From positions 1 to 43,028 of the forward strand of contig NZ_JAIOJZ010000060.1 in assembly GCF_020404845.1 (NCBI RefSeq): DNA of 43,028 nt, read 5' to 3'. Shown in pieces: positions 19,199 through 28,203 of the stretch; within the stretch, counting starts at the first letter, position 1, and the number at the start of each line of letters is the position of its first letter. Origin of the DNA: Streptomyces hyderabadensis. Lineage in GTDB: Bacteria > Actinomycetota > Actinomycetes > Streptomycetales > Streptomycetaceae. Position numbers and translations under genes: made by a program. Below the pieces are notes generated by a model. The model was not told the origin of the DNA. It saw only the letters and a program-made list of their open reading frames with translations, and made no database searches.

Positions 19199-19215
19199 AC
19201 AACCAAATGGTTGTA
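19198..19215. promoter_or_regulatory. 18-bp palindromic operator over the arsR start
   Basis: TACAACCA-AA-TGGTTGTA is a perfect palindrome with 8-bp arms. It touches the last base of the -10 box, covers the expected transcription start and contains the arsR ATG. The core (AACCA-N2-TGGTT) resembles operators used by ArsR regulators paired with AHSA1/SRPBCC genes. Binding would block transcription, so the operon is probably autorepressed. Confidence 0.8.
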
Positions 19216-19647
19216 GATGGAGTGGCCGAAGAAGCGGAAGCGGGCACGGACCGTCTGTTCCAGGCCCTGGCCGACCTGACCCGCCGCGACATCCTGCGCC
19301 GCTGCGGGCGGGACGAGCTGTCGGTGTCCCGGCTGGCCGAGGCCTACCCGATGAGCTTCGCCGCGGTGCAGAAGCACGTCGCGGTACTGGAGCGGGCCGG
19401 CCTCGTGGTCAAGGAACGACGCGGACGGGAGCAGCTGGTGCGGACCGATCTCGACGCCCTGGACCGGGCCCGCCGCGCCCTGGACGAACTCGAGGGTGCC
19501 TGGCGCGGGCGGGTGGCGCGGATGTCCGAACTGCTCGCCGAGGCGCCGGAGGCCGGATCGGAATCTCCCTCGGAGTTCCCGGCGGAATCCCCCTCGGAAT
19601 CCGAGCCCGAGACCACGCACCAACCGACGGAAGGACAGAGCCGATGA
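19207..19647 (+). CDS. ArsR-family transcriptional repressor
   Basis: The 146-residue product has a winged helix (about 12-95). The recognition region is ELSVSRLAEAYPMSFAAVQKHVAVLERAGLVVKERRGREQLVRTD. This is the non-metal ArsR subgroup that sits beside AHSA1 proteins: no Cys metal site (ELCVC) is present. A Ser/Glu/Pro-rich tail follows with repeated SPSE-like units (about 118-146). The ATG overlaps the palindromic operator and has no close ribosome binding site (GGAGGG is 16 nt away), consistent with leaderless translation. The stop codon overlaps the next gene (ATGA). Confidence 0.9.
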   Translation: MVVDGVAEEAEAGTDRLFQALADLTRRDILRRCGRDELSVSRLAEAYPMSFAAVQKHVAVLERAGLVVKERRGREQLVRTDLDALDRARRALDELEGAWRGRVARMSELLAEAPEAGSESPSEFPAESPSESEPETTHQPTEGQSR

Positions 19648-20132
19648 GTGTCACCAGCCTGGACAAGGACCTCGACAACCTGACCCTCACCCTGGTCGCC
19701 GACTTCGCCGCCCCCGTGGAACGGGTGTGGCAGCTGTGGTCCGACCCCCGGCAGCTGGAGCGCTGGTGGGGACCGCCGGCCTACCCGGCGACGGTGGAGG
19801 AGCACGACCTGACCCCCGGCGGGGACGTCACCTACTTCATGACCGGCCCGGAAGGGGAGAAGTTCCGCGGCTGGTGGCGGGTGGCCACGGTCGACGCCCC
19901 GAGGTCGCTGGAGTTCACCGACGGGTTCGCCGACGAGGACGGGGTGCCGAACGCCGCGATGCCGACGACCGCGAACCGGGTCACGCTCACCGCACGCGAC
20001 GGCGGCACCCGGATGGAGATGCGGGCGGTCTTCGACACCAGGGAGCAGATGGACCAGCTCATGACGATGGGCATGGAGGACGGCCTGCGCGAGGCGGCCG
20101 GGCAGATGGACGCGCTGCTCACCACCGGCTGA
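19644..20132 (+). CDS. AHSA1/SRPBCC-domain protein
   Basis: The 162-residue product has the START-like AHSA1 fold: ADFAAPVERVWQLWSDPRQLERWWGPP (18-44) is the family signature, with GGDVTYFMTGPEGEKFRGWWRV and a C-terminal helix (GMEDGLREAAGQMDALL). These proteins bind small hydrophobic ligands or act as Hsp90-activator-like domains; the ligand here is unknown. The overlap with arsR implies one operon, and a ligand or redox cue could release the repressor. Confidence 0.88.
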   Translation: MSVTSLDKDLDNLTLTLVADFAAPVERVWQLWSDPRQLERWWGPPAYPATVEEHDLTPGGDVTYFMTGPEGEKFRGWWRVATVDAPRSLEFTDGFADEDGVPNAAMPTTANRVTLTARDGGTRMEMRAVFDTREQMDQLMTMGMEDGLREAAGQMDALLTTG

Positions 20133-20156
20133 GCCGCACCGGCATCCCGGCGGCTT
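20132..20156. terminator. Weak convergent terminator between AHSA1 and nei2
   Basis: AGCCGC (20132-20137) pairs with GCGGCT (20150-20155), and inner CCGG/CCGG bases can also pair. It fills the 26-bp gap between two converging genes. No strong T-run is present. Confidence 0.4.
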
Positions 20157-20158
20157 CC

Positions 20159-20989
20159 TCAGCGCCGTGTGCGGGCGCCCGCGACGGTGCCCGGCCGCGG
20201 CGCGGGCCCGCTCTGGCAGGTCGGGCACCAGTACGTGGGCCGCTCGCGGGAGCCGTCGCCCTGGTCGGCCACCCGGACCGACGTGCCGCAGCGCAGGCAG
20301 GGGCGGGGCGCCCGCCCGTACACGAACAGGTCCTGGCCGCGCAGGCCCGTGGTGCGGCGGACCGGGCGCTCGCGGTTGGCCTCCAGGAGCTTCTTGGCGA
20401 GCGTGGGCAGCAGCGCGGCCCGGTCGGCGGGCAGCCCGCCGACCGGCAGCCAGGGCGTGACGCCGAGCAGGAAGCACAGCTCGCACTTGTAGACATTGCC
20501 GATACCGGCGAGATTGCGCTGGTCCAGCAGGGCCTCGCCGAGCGGACGGGCCGGGTCCGCGCACAGGTTGTCCAGCGCCCGCGCCGGGTCCCAGTCGGGG
20601 CCGAGCAGGTCGGGGCCGAGATGGCCGACGGCGCGCTCCTCGTCACCGGTGCGGAGGATGTCCAGCACCGGGAGGCGGTAGCCGACGGCCGTGCGGTCGG
20701 CGGTGCCGAGGACCACCCTGATCTGGTGCGCCGGGCCGCCGCTCCAGCGCTGGTGTGGCGCGAAGACCCTCCAGGAGCCGTCCATCCGCAGGTGCGAGTG
20801 CACGGTCAGGCCGCCTTCGACCCGGGCGAGCAGGTGCTTGCCGCGCGGGGTGACGTCCAGGACGGTACGGCCGGTGAGGTCGACCGTGGCGTACCGGGGG
20901 ACGCGGAAGTCGCTGCGGGTCAGCACCTTGCCCGCGAGGGCGTTGTGCAGCCGTCGCGCCGCCTGCCAGACCGTGTCTCCTTCGGGCAT
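20159..20989 (-). CDS. nei2: Fpg/Nei-family DNA glycosylase/AP lyase (Nei2-like)
   Basis: The 276-residue product begins MPEGDTV, giving the catalytic Pro2/Glu3 pair of the family after Met removal; the GDTV variant marks Nei2-type actinobacterial enzymes. The beta-lysine lies in RGKHLLAR (Lys51). The helix-two-turn-helix region is LDQRNLAGIGNVYKCELCFL, and a zinc finger CxxC-x16-18-CxxC is at about 224-254 (CLRCG ... YWCPTC). It removes oxidised bases and cleaves the AP site. It begins 18 bp after lhr on the same strand, matching the lhr-nei pairing of mycobacteria, so the two are likely co-transcribed for repair. Confidence 0.93.
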   Translation of the reverse strand: MPEGDTVWQAARRLHNALAGKVLTRSDFRVPRYATVDLTGRTVLDVTPRGKHLLARVEGGLTVHSHLRMDGSWRVFAPHQRWSGGPAHQIRVVLGTADRTAVGYRLPVLDILRTGDEERAVGHLGPDLLGPDWDPARALDNLCADPARPLGEALLDQRNLAGIGNVYKCELCFLLGVTPWLPVGGLPADRAALLPTLAKKLLEANRERPVRRTTGLRGQDLFVYGRAPRPCLRCGTSVRVADQGDGSRERPTYWCPTCQSGPAPRPGTVAGARTRR

Positions 20990-21007
20990 GGCTCAAGGGT
21001 GACAGGG

Positions 21008-24000
21008 TCACGCCCTGATGCGCAGACCGCGCGGGGTGGCGATGAACCCCGCTCCCTCCAGGAGCGGGCCGAAGGGTGACGTCAGGGCCGCCGTGCCGTT
21101 GACGCGCTCCACCGTGACCGTGCCGAGGGAACCGGCGCGGGCCGCCTCCGCGAGCGCCTGCGCGGCGGCCCGCAGCCGCGGGTCCTCGGTGGGCAGCCGG
21201 TCGGGGTCGGAGGGCCACAGCAGGAGGGTCTTGCCACCGCGCTCCATGTAGAGCGCCGGTTCGCCCTCGACGAGCACCACCAGGGAGCCCGCCTTGCGGC
21301 CGGGCTTGTGCGTGGCACCGGCGGGCGGCTCGGGCCAGCCGAGGGCCGCACCGTAGGCGTTCGCCGGGTCGGCGGCGGCCAGGACGACGGCTCGGGGACC
21401 GGCGGCGGTGCGGTCACGGCGACCGGGGAACCCGGTGTCGTACGCGCCGCGCGGGCCGTCGAAGCGCCCGTACGCGCCGCCGCCGCGTGGACCGCCGGCG
21501 CCCGGCTCGGCATAGTCGCGAGGTGAGATGTAGTCGCCCCGGGAGGGGGAGCGGCCCAGGCGGTCGGGGTCGGCGAAGACGTCGTCGTAGGGGGCCGGGC
21601 CTCCGGGTCCCCCGGAGCCTCGGAGGTGTTCCGGACCTCCGCGACCCCCACGGTCGCCGCGGGCGCCGGGGTCACCTGGGTCTCCGGGGGAGAAGTCGGC
21701 GAAGGGGTCCGGTGTGTCGTCGGGTCCCCCGGGGCCGATGGACGCGGGGTCACCGGAGGGGGTCAGGGGGTCGAGCGGACCGAGAGGACCGGCGAGGGGA
21801 CCGAAGGGGGAGTCGTCGGCCGGTCCGCCGGAGCCGTGCGGTCCGCCGGAGCCGTGCGGTCCGGTGGAGCCGCCGGGACCGGAACGGCTCGCGGAGCCGC
21901 CGCCCGTGAACCCTTCCGGTCCGGGCGGGCCGTCACCGCGCTCGCGGGCGTTCGCCACCGCGCGCAACCGGTCCACGGCGCCCTCCATGGCGAACTGCGC
22001 CGCCCCGAGCCCCTCGACCACATAACCGCGCCGGGCCTGGCCGCTCTCCTCGAACGCGGCCAGGATCCGGTACACCGCCGAGAAGCCGCCCTCGACGCCC
22101 TCCGCGGCGACGGCGCCGCGGGTCACCACGCCGTGCCGGTCGAGGAGCGTGCGGGCCAGCGCGTGGGCCCGCACCGTGCCGTCGGCCTCGCGGGCCGGGA
22201 GCAGCGACCAGCGGCCCGCGACCGTCGGCGGGCCGCTGCGGGAGGCGGGGCGGGCGGCGGCCGTCAGCGAGCCGTACCGTCCGCGGGGCACCGCGCGCTT
22301 GGCACGGTGGGCCGTGGAGCCCGCGGTGCGCCCGGAGCCCAGCAGGGAGCGCAGGGGCGCGAGCGTGTCGTTCGTCAGCCGTCCGGACCAGGCCAGGTCC
22401 CACAGGGCGTCGGCCAGCTGCGGATCGGTGGCCTCCGGGTGGGTGGTGGCGCGGACCTGGTCGGCGATCTGCCGGAAGAACAAGCCGTACCCGCCCGCGA
22501 GCACGCTCAGGACGGACTCGTGCAGGGCGGTCGTCTCCAGGGGGTGCGGGGGCGGCAGGAGCAGCGGGGCCGCGTCCGCGAGATAGAGGGAGACCCAGCC
22601 GTCCTTGCCGGGCAGCGAACCAGCACCGGCCCACACCACCTCACCGGCGGCCGTCAGCTCGTCCAGCATCGCCGGGCTGTAGCCCGCCACGCGGGAGGGC
22701 AGGACCAGCTTCTCCAGGGCGGAGGCAGGCACGGAGGCGCCCTGCAACTGCTCGACGGCGCGGACCAGCCCGTCGACGCCGCGCAGCGTGTGCCCCTTGC
22801 CGATGTGCTGCCACTGGGGCAGGAACTGGCCGAGCGCGGCCGGTGCCACCGGCTCCAGCTCGTGCCGGAGCGCGGCCAGGGAACGGCGGCGCAGCCTGCG
22901 CAGCACGGTCGCGTCGCACCACTCCTGGCCGATGCCGGCCGGATGGAACTCGCCCTGGACGACCCGTCCCGTCCCCGCCAGTCGCTGCAGGGCGCCCTCG
23001 GTGACCGCCACGCCCAGCCCGAAGCGGGCCGCCGCGGTGACCGAGGTGAAGGGGCCGTGGGTGCGGGCGTGCCGGGCGAGGAGGTCGCCCAGGGGGTCCT
23101 TGACCGGCTCCGTGAAGGCCTCCGGCACACCGACGGGCAGTGCCGTGCCCAGGGCGTCGCGCAGCCGGCCCGCGTCCTCGATCGCCGCCCAGTGGTCGGC
23201 GCCGGCGATGCGCACCCTGATCGCGCGGCGGGCCGCGGCCAGCTCGGGCGCCCACCGCGGTTCGGCGCCCCGCTCGGCCAGCTCCGCGTCCGTCAGCGGG
23301 CCGAGCACCCGCAGCAGGTCGGCGACGCCCTCGGCGTCCTTGACGCGGCGGTCCTCGGTGAGCCACTGCAGCTCGCGCTCCAGCTCGGTGAGCACCTCCG
23401 CGTCGAGCAGCTCGCGCAGCTCCGCCTGGCCCAGCAGTTCGGCCAGCAGCCGCGAGTCCAGGGACAGGGCGGCGGCCCGGCGCTCGGCAAGCGGCGAGTC
23501 GCCCTCGTACAGGAACTGGGCGACGTAGCCGAAGAGCAGGGAGCGGGCGAACGGGGACGGCTCCGGGGTGGTGACCTCGACCAAGCGGACCTTGCGGGCC
23601 TCCAGGTCGCCCATCAGCTCGACCAGGCCGGGCACGTCGAAGACGTCCTGGAGGCACTCGCGGACGGCCTCCAGGACGATCGGGAACGAGCCGTACTCGC
23701 TGGCCACCTCCAGCAGCTGCGCGGCGCGCTGGCGCTGCTGCCACAGCGGGGTGCGCCGGCCGGGGCTGCGGCGCGGCAGCAGCAGCGCGCGGGCGGCACA
23801 CTCACGGAACCGGGACGCGAACAGGGCCGAGCCGCCGACCTGGTCGGTCACGACCCGGTCGACCTCGCCCTTGTCGAAGAGGACGTCGGCCGCGCCCACG
23901 GGCGCCTGCTCGGCGTCGTACTCGAGGCCGGGCTTCGCGGGGTCCTGGTCGAGGAAGTCCAGGCCCATCAGGTCGGCGTCCGGCAGGCGCAGCACGATGC

Positions 24001-26179
24001 CGTCGTCGGCGTGCATGACCTGGGCGTCCATGCCGTACCGCTCGGACAGCCGGGCGCCGAGGGCCAGGGCCCAGGGGGCGTGGACCTGGGCGCCGAAGGG
24101 GGAGTGGACCACGACCCGCCAGTCGCCCAGCTCGTCGCGGAAGCGCTCGACGACGATGGTGCGGTCGTCGGGGACGTGGCCGCAGGCCTCGCGCTGCTCG
24201 TCGAGGTACGACAGCACGTTGTCCGCGGCCCAGGCGTCCAGGCCCGCGGTGACCAGGCGCAGCCGGGCGTCCTCCTCGGACAGCGAACCGACCTCGCGCA
24301 GGAACGCGCCCAGCGCCCGGCCCAGCTCCAGGGGGCGGCCCAGCTGGTCGCCCTTCCAGAACGGCAGCCTGCCCGGCACGCCCGGCGCCGGGGAGACCAG
24401 GACCCGGTCGCGCGTGATGTCCTCGATCCGCCAGGAGCTGGTGCCGAGCGTGAAGACGTCCCCCACCCGGGACTCGTACACCATCTCCTCGTCCAGCTCG
24501 CCGACCCGGCCGCCGCCCTTCTTCGGGTCGGCACCGGCCAGGAACACCCCGAAGAGTCCGCGGTCGGGGATGGTGCCCCCGGACGTCACGGCGAGCCGCT
24601 GCGCCCCCGGGCGGCCGGTGACCGTGCCGGCGACCCGGTCCCACACCACGCGCGGGCGCAGCTCGGCGAAGGCGTCCGAGGGATAGCGGCCGGCGAGCAT
24701 GTCCAGGACGGCGGTGAAGGCCGACTCCGGCAGCGAGGCGAAGGGCGCGGCCCGGCGGACGGTGGCCAGGAGGTCGTCGACCTGCCAGGTGTCCAGCGCG
24801 GTCATCGCCACCAGCTGCTGGGCCAGCACGTCCAGCGGGTTGGCGGGAATCCTGAGGGCCTCGATGGCGCCGCTGCGCATCCGCTCGGTGACCACGGCCG
24901 ACTGCACCAGGTCGCCGCGGTACTTCGGGAAGACCACGCCCGTGGAGACCGCGCCGACCTGGTGGCCCGCGCGGCCCACGCGCTGGAGGCCGGAGGCGAC
25001 CGAGGGCGGCGATTCCACCTGGACGACCAGGTCGACGGCGCCCATGTCGATGCCCAGCTCCAGGCTGGAGGTGGCGACCACGGCGGGCAGGCGGCCCGCC
25101 TTCAGGTCCTCCTCGACGAGGGCGCGCTGCTCCTTGGAGACCGAGCCGTGGTGGGCGCGGGCGATCACCGGCGGGGCGCCCTGGGCGGCGCCCGAACCGC
25201 CCATCAGCTCGGCCGGGGAGTGGTGCTCGTCCAGGGGCTCGCCGGTCGCGCGCTCGTACGCGATCTCGTTGAGCCGGTTGCACAGGCGCTCCGCCAGCCG
25301 CCGGGAATTGGCGAAGACGATCGTGGAGCGGTGCGACTGGACCAGGTCGGTGATCCGCTCCTCGACGTGCGGCCAGATCGACGGGCGCTCCGCGCCCTCG
25401 TTGCCGTCCGCGACCGGGGAGCCGCCCAGCTCGCCCAGGTCCTCGACCGGGACGACCACGGACAGGTCGAACTCCTTGCCCGACTCCGGCTGCACGATCT
25501 CGACCCGGCCGCGCGGGGCGAGGAACCGGGCCACCTCGTCCACCGGGCGGACCGTCGCCGACAGACCGATGCGGCGGGCCGGCTTCGGCAGCAGCTCGTC
25601 CAGCCGCTCCAGGGTGAGCGCGAGATGGGCGCCGCGCTTGGTGCCCGCGACCGCGTGCACCTCGTCCAGGATCACCGTCTCGATGCCGGTCAGCGCCTCG
25701 CGCGTGGCCGACGTCAGCATCAGGAACAGGGACTCGGGGGTGGTGATCAGGATGTCCGGCGGCCGGGTGGACAGGGCGCGGCGCTCGGCGGCCGGGGTGT
25801 CGCCGGACCGGATGCCGACCTTGACCTCGGGCTCGGGCAGGCCCAGGCGCACGGACTCCTGGCGGATGCCGGTCAGCGGGCTGCGGAGGTTGCGCTCCAC
25901 GTCGACGGCCAGGGCCTTCAGCGGGGAGACGTACAGGACGCGGCAGCGCTTCTTGGGGTCGGCGGGCGGGGGTGTCGAGGTCAGCTGGTCCAGCGCGGCG
26001 AGGAAGGCGGCCAGCGTCTTGCCGGAGCCCGTGGGGGCGACCACCAGCACGTCCGAACCCTGCGAGATGGCCTGCCACGCGCCCGCCTGGGCGGAGGTGG
26101 GCGCGGAGAAGGCCCCCGTGAACCAGCCGCGGGTCGCGGGGGAGAAGCCGTCCAGGGCTCGGTGTGCGGAGCTGACCAT
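21008..26179 (-). CDS. lhr: ATP-dependent helicase Lhr (large helicase-related protein)
   Basis: The 1723-residue product has the Lhr core: Walker A APTGSGKT (48-55), DEVH box (172-175), SAT motif in IGLSATVRPVDEV and QRVGRAGHQVG (motif VI). A winged helix and beta-barrel core follow, then the long Lhr C-terminal extension. It is a 3'-5' DNA translocase and RNA:DNA helicase linked to DNA-damage responses in mycobacteria and pseudomonads. At about residues 1418-1600 there is a Gly/Pro/Asp-rich, low-complexity insert before the last conserved part. ATG 26179 was chosen because GFSP.TRGWF is the usual start. No ribosome binding site is evident; a -10-like GATTAT lies on the minus strand at 26205-26210. 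Divergent from araC. Confidence 0.95.
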   Translation of the reverse strand: MVSSAHRALDGFSPATRGWFTGAFSAPTSAQAGAWQAISQGSDVLVVAPTGSGKTLAAFLAALDQLTSTPPPADPKKRCRVLYVSPLKALAVDVERNLRSPLTGIRQESVRLGLPEPEVKVGIRSGDTPAAERRALSTRPPDILITTPESLFLMLTSATREALTGIETVILDEVHAVAGTKRGAHLALTLERLDELLPKPARRIGLSATVRPVDEVARFLAPRGRVEIVQPESGKEFDLSVVVPVEDLGELGGSPVADGNEGAERPSIWPHVEERITDLVQSHRSTIVFANSRRLAERLCNRLNEIAYERATGEPLDEHHSPAELMGGSGAAQGAPPVIARAHHGSVSKEQRALVEEDLKAGRLPAVVATSSLELGIDMGAVDLVVQVESPPSVASGLQRVGRAGHQVGAVSTGVVFPKYRGDLVQSAVVTERMRSGAIEALRIPANPLDVLAQQLVAMTALDTWQVDDLLATVRRAAPFASLPESAFTAVLDMLAGRYPSDAFAELRPRVVWDRVAGTVTGRPGAQRLAVTSGGTIPDRGLFGVFLAGADPKKGGGRVGELDEEMVYESRVGDVFTLGTSSWRIEDITRDRVLVSPAPGVPGRLPFWKGDQLGRPLELGRALGAFLREVGSLSEEDARLRLVTAGLDAWAADNVLSYLDEQREACGHVPDDRTIVVERFRDELGDWRVVVHSPFGAQVHAPWALALGARLSERYGMDAQVMHADDGIVLRLPDADLMGLDFLDQDPAKPGLEYDAEQAPVGAADVLFDKGEVDRVVTDQVGGSALFASRFRECAARALLLPRRSPGRRTPLWQQRQRAAQLLEVASEYGSFPIVLEAVRECLQDVFDVPGLVELMGDLEARKVRLVEVTTPEPSPFARSLLFGYVAQFLYEGDSPLAERRAAALSLDSRLLAELLGQAELRELLDAEVLTELERELQWLTEDRRVKDAEGVADLLRVLGPLTDAELAERGAEPRWAPELAAARRAIRVRIAGADHWAAIEDAGRLRDALGTALPVGVPEAFTEPVKDPLGDLLARHARTHGPFTSVTAAARFGLGVAVTEGALQRLAGTGRVVQGEFHPAGIGQEWCDATVLRRLRRRSLAALRHELEPVAPAALGQFLPQWQHIGKGHTLRGVDGLVRAVEQLQGASVPASALEKLVLPSRVAGYSPAMLDELTAAGEVVWAGAGSLPGKDGWVSLYLADAAPLLLPPPHPLETTALHESVLSVLAGGYGLFFRQIADQVRATTHPEATDPQLADALWDLAWSGRLTNDTLAPLRSLLGSGRTAGSTAHRAKRAVPRGRYGSLTAAARPASRSGPPTVAGRWSLLPAREADGTVRAHALARTLLDRHGVVTRGAVAAEGVEGGFSAVYRILAAFEESGQARRGYVVEGLGAAQFAMEGAVDRLRAVANARERGDGPPGPEGFTGGGSASRSGPGGSTGPHGSGGPHGSGGPADDSPFGPLAGPLGPLDPLTPSGDPASIGPGGPDDTPDPFADFSPGDPGDPGARGDRGGRGGPEHLRGSGGPGGPAPYDDVFADPDRLGRSPSRGDYISPRDYAEPGAGGPRGGGAYGRFDGPRGAYDTGFPGRRDRTAAGPRAVVLAAADPANAYGAALGWPEPPAGATHKPGRKAGSLVVLVEGEPALYMERGGKTLLLWPSDPDRLPTEDPRLRAAAQALAEAARAGSLGTVTVERVNGTAALTSPFGPLLEGAGFIATPRGLRIRA
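21350..21925 (-). repeat. Gly/Pro-rich low-complexity segment within lhr
   Basis: The reading frame encodes runs such as GPHGSGGPHGSGG, GPLAGPLGPLDPL and GDPGDPGARGDRGGRGG. The DNA shows short direct repeats, for example two 15-bp copies of GGAGCCGTGCGGTCC near 21830-21860. Length is likely to vary between strains. Confidence 0.8.
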
Positions 26180-26566
26180 GGATCCATCGTGCACCCGGCC
26201 ACTGATAATCGGCCCGAGCCGGGCGACCGGGCAGGTCACCGCCGGAACCGGGCGCGGCCGGAAGCAGGCGTCGGTGGGGTCGGTGGGTCGGTCGTCGGGG
26301 GCGGTCGGCGGTTGCCCGCCGCCCTCCCCGTCCGGGCCATGGCGGGACGCAAGCCGGCGGGTGCCCGTCCGTCCGCGGGTCCCGCCTCCATGCGTGACCG
26401 TCGGCGTGCGGAGGGCGTCCTGCGCCGGTGGCCGGGGCCGGGGGCGTTCGAGCGGGGCCCCCGGGGCCGGTGGCCTCCCGAGGCGGCCGGCCCCGGTCGG
26501 CCGGGTGGTTGCGGCTCCGCACCGGCCGTTCCCGGCGGTGCGCCGCAGGTGACGCAGAATGGGGGC
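26180..26566. promoter_or_regulatory. Divergent lhr-araC intergenic region
   Basis: These 387 bases hold no supported gene. On the minus strand a -10-like GATTAT (26210-26205) could start lhr with a leader of about 20 nt. On the plus strand CAGAAT (26555-26560) followed by GGGGGC and the ATG suggests leaderless araC transcription. Between them are GTCGGT-rich imperfect repeats (about 26270-26310) and GC-rich stretches without a clear fold. Confidence 0.4.
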
Positions 26567-27433
26567 ATGGCGGGATCGGGCGAGCGGGCGCGGCACTGGC
26601 GGTACGCGGAGCTGCCCGACGTCGACCTGCTCCGCGCCCAGTACATACGGAAGACCTTCGTGCGCCACACGCACGAGCACTTCGTCATCGCCGCCATCGC
26701 CGACGGCGTCGAGGTCTTCCACCACGGCGGGAGCGACCAGTACGCCGGGGCCGGCTCCCTCGCGCTGGTCAACCCGGACACCCCGCACACGGGGCGGGCC
26801 GGGGTGCCGGAGGGATGGCGGTACGGAGCCGTCTACCCGGCACCCGAACTGGTGGCCGGCATCGCGGCGGAGACGACGACGCTGCGCGGGACGCCGGGAT
26901 TCGTCCGGCCGGTGCTCGACGACCCGTACACCGTCGAGCTGGTGCACCACGTGCTGCGGGCCGCCGACGACGGGAACGCGCTCGCCGCCGACACCCTGCT
27001 GCGGGTGGCCGTGACCCGGCTGCTGCGGCTGAACGGCGGCTCGCTGCCCCGGCGCCGGGTGCGTACGGCCGGGGCCAGGACGGCGGCACGCGCCCGTGCC
27101 GTGCTGGAGGAGCGGATGGCCGACCCGCCGAGCCTGGAACGGCTCGCCGGGGAGCTCGGGAGCAGCCCGTTCGCGCTGCTGCGGGCCTTCCGGGACACCT
27201 ACGGCATGCCGCCCCACACCTGGCTGACGGACGCCCGGGTGCGTCGGGCGCGGCGGCTGCTGGACACCGGGACCTCCCCGGCCGAGACCGCCGTCGCCGT
27301 CGGGTTCACCGACCAGCCGCACCTTAACCGGCACTTCGCGCGGATCGTCGGCGTGCCGCCCGGTGCCTACCAGCGGGAGCGCAAGAACGTACAAGACGAT
27401 CGGCGAGGGCTGCTCCTACCGTTCGAGGCGTGA
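26567..27433 (+). CDS. AraC-family transcriptional regulator
   Basis: The 288-residue product has an AraC-ligand cupin (about 15-150) with the HTHEHFVIAAI and LVNPDTPHTG motifs. A C-terminal double helix-turn-helix follows (about 172-272): SLERLAGELGSSPFALLRAFRDTYGMPPHTWL, then TAVAVGFTDQPHLNRHFARIVGVPPGAY. The stop overlaps the GTG of azlC (GTGA), so it very likely controls the exporter genes it is translated with; LIV or methionine-like ligands are an inference from the partner genes. The start ATG has no ribosome binding site. Confidence 0.92.
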   Translation: MAGSGERARHWRYAELPDVDLLRAQYIRKTFVRHTHEHFVIAAIADGVEVFHHGGSDQYAGAGSLALVNPDTPHTGRAGVPEGWRYGAVYPAPELVAGIAAETTTLRGTPGFVRPVLDDPYTVELVHHVLRAADDGNALAADTLLRVAVTRLLRLNGGSLPRRRVRTAGARTAARARAVLEERMADPPSLERLAGELGSSPFALLRAFRDTYGMPPHTWLTDARVRRARRLLDTGTSPAETAVAVGFTDQPHLNRHFARIVGVPPGAYQRERKNVQDDRRGLLLPFEA

Positions 27434-28203
27434 CAGAACAGACAGCCCTTTCCGACGCTCCCGGCATCGGGGACACCGGCGCCAAGCCGGACGCCGCCGT
27501 CGTACGGGACGCCCTCGGGGTCGGGGTCGCCGTCGGACTGTCCGGGTTCGCCTTCGGGGTGACCTCGGCCGGCAGCGGACTCACCCTGGCCCAGACCTGT
27601 GCGCTCAGCCTCCTGGTGTTCACCGGGGCGTCCCAGTTCGCGCTGGTCGGCGCCCTCGCGGCCGGCGGCAATCCGCTCACGGCGGCGGCCGGGGCCTTCT
27701 TCCTGGGCGTGCGCAACGCCTTCTACGGGCTGCGCCTGTCGCAGTTGCTGGCCCTCCCGCGCGCGGTGCGACCGTTCGCCGCGCAGTGGGTCATCGACGA
27801 GACGACGGCCGTGGCGCTCGCCCAGCCCACGCGCCGCGCCGTCCGGCTCGGGTTCACCGTCACCGGACTCACCCTGTACGTCCTGTGGAACCTCACCACC
27901 CTGCTCGGCGCGGTGGGCGCGGAGGCCATCGGGGACACCGACGCCTGGGGGCTCGACGCCGCCGGTCCCGCGGTCTTCCTGGCGCTGCTGGCGCCGATGC
28001 TGAAGAACACCACCGAGCGCGTGGTCGCCGCCCTGGCCGTCCTCCTGGGCCTCGGTCTGCTGCCCGTGCTGCCCGCGGGCGTACCCGTCCTGGTGGCCGC
28101 GCTGGCGGCGCCGCTCGTCCTGTGGGCACGCGGCCGCCGCGCGCGTGGTGCCGAGGACGACGGCGCGCTGCGCGGGGCCGTGGAACGGGAGGACGGGCGA
28201 TGA
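27430..28203 (+). CDS. azlC: AzlC-family branched-chain amino acid exporter, large subunit
   Basis: The 257-residue polytopic membrane protein has the AzlC/BrnF signatures SGFAFGVTSAGSGL, LVFTGASQFALVGALAAGGNPLTAAAGAFFLGVRNAFYGLRLS (about 58-100) and a later WNLTTLLGA helix. With AzlD (BrnE type) it exports branched-chain amino acids, and methionine in some relatives. The GTG start overlaps the araC stop, and the stop overlaps azlD (ATGA). Confidence 0.92.
   Translation: MTEQTALSDAPGIGDTGAKPDAAVVRDALGVGVAVGLSGFAFGVTSAGSGLTLAQTCALSLLVFTGASQFALVGALAAGGNPLTAAAGAFFLGVRNAFYGLRLSQLLALPRAVRPFAAQWVIDETTAVALAQPTRRAVRLGFTVTGLTLYVLWNLTTLLGAVGAEAIGDTDAWGLDAAGPAVFLALLAPMLKNTTERVVAALAVLLGLGLLPVLPAGVPVLVAALAAPLVLWARGRRARGAEDDGALRGAVEREDGR

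Noticed and set aside
21626..26560. Long plus-strand frame antisense to lhr that runs into the AraC gene
   Set aside because: Only the last part (from 26567) encodes a recognisable protein; the rest is Gly/Gln/Arg-rich antisense of lhr.
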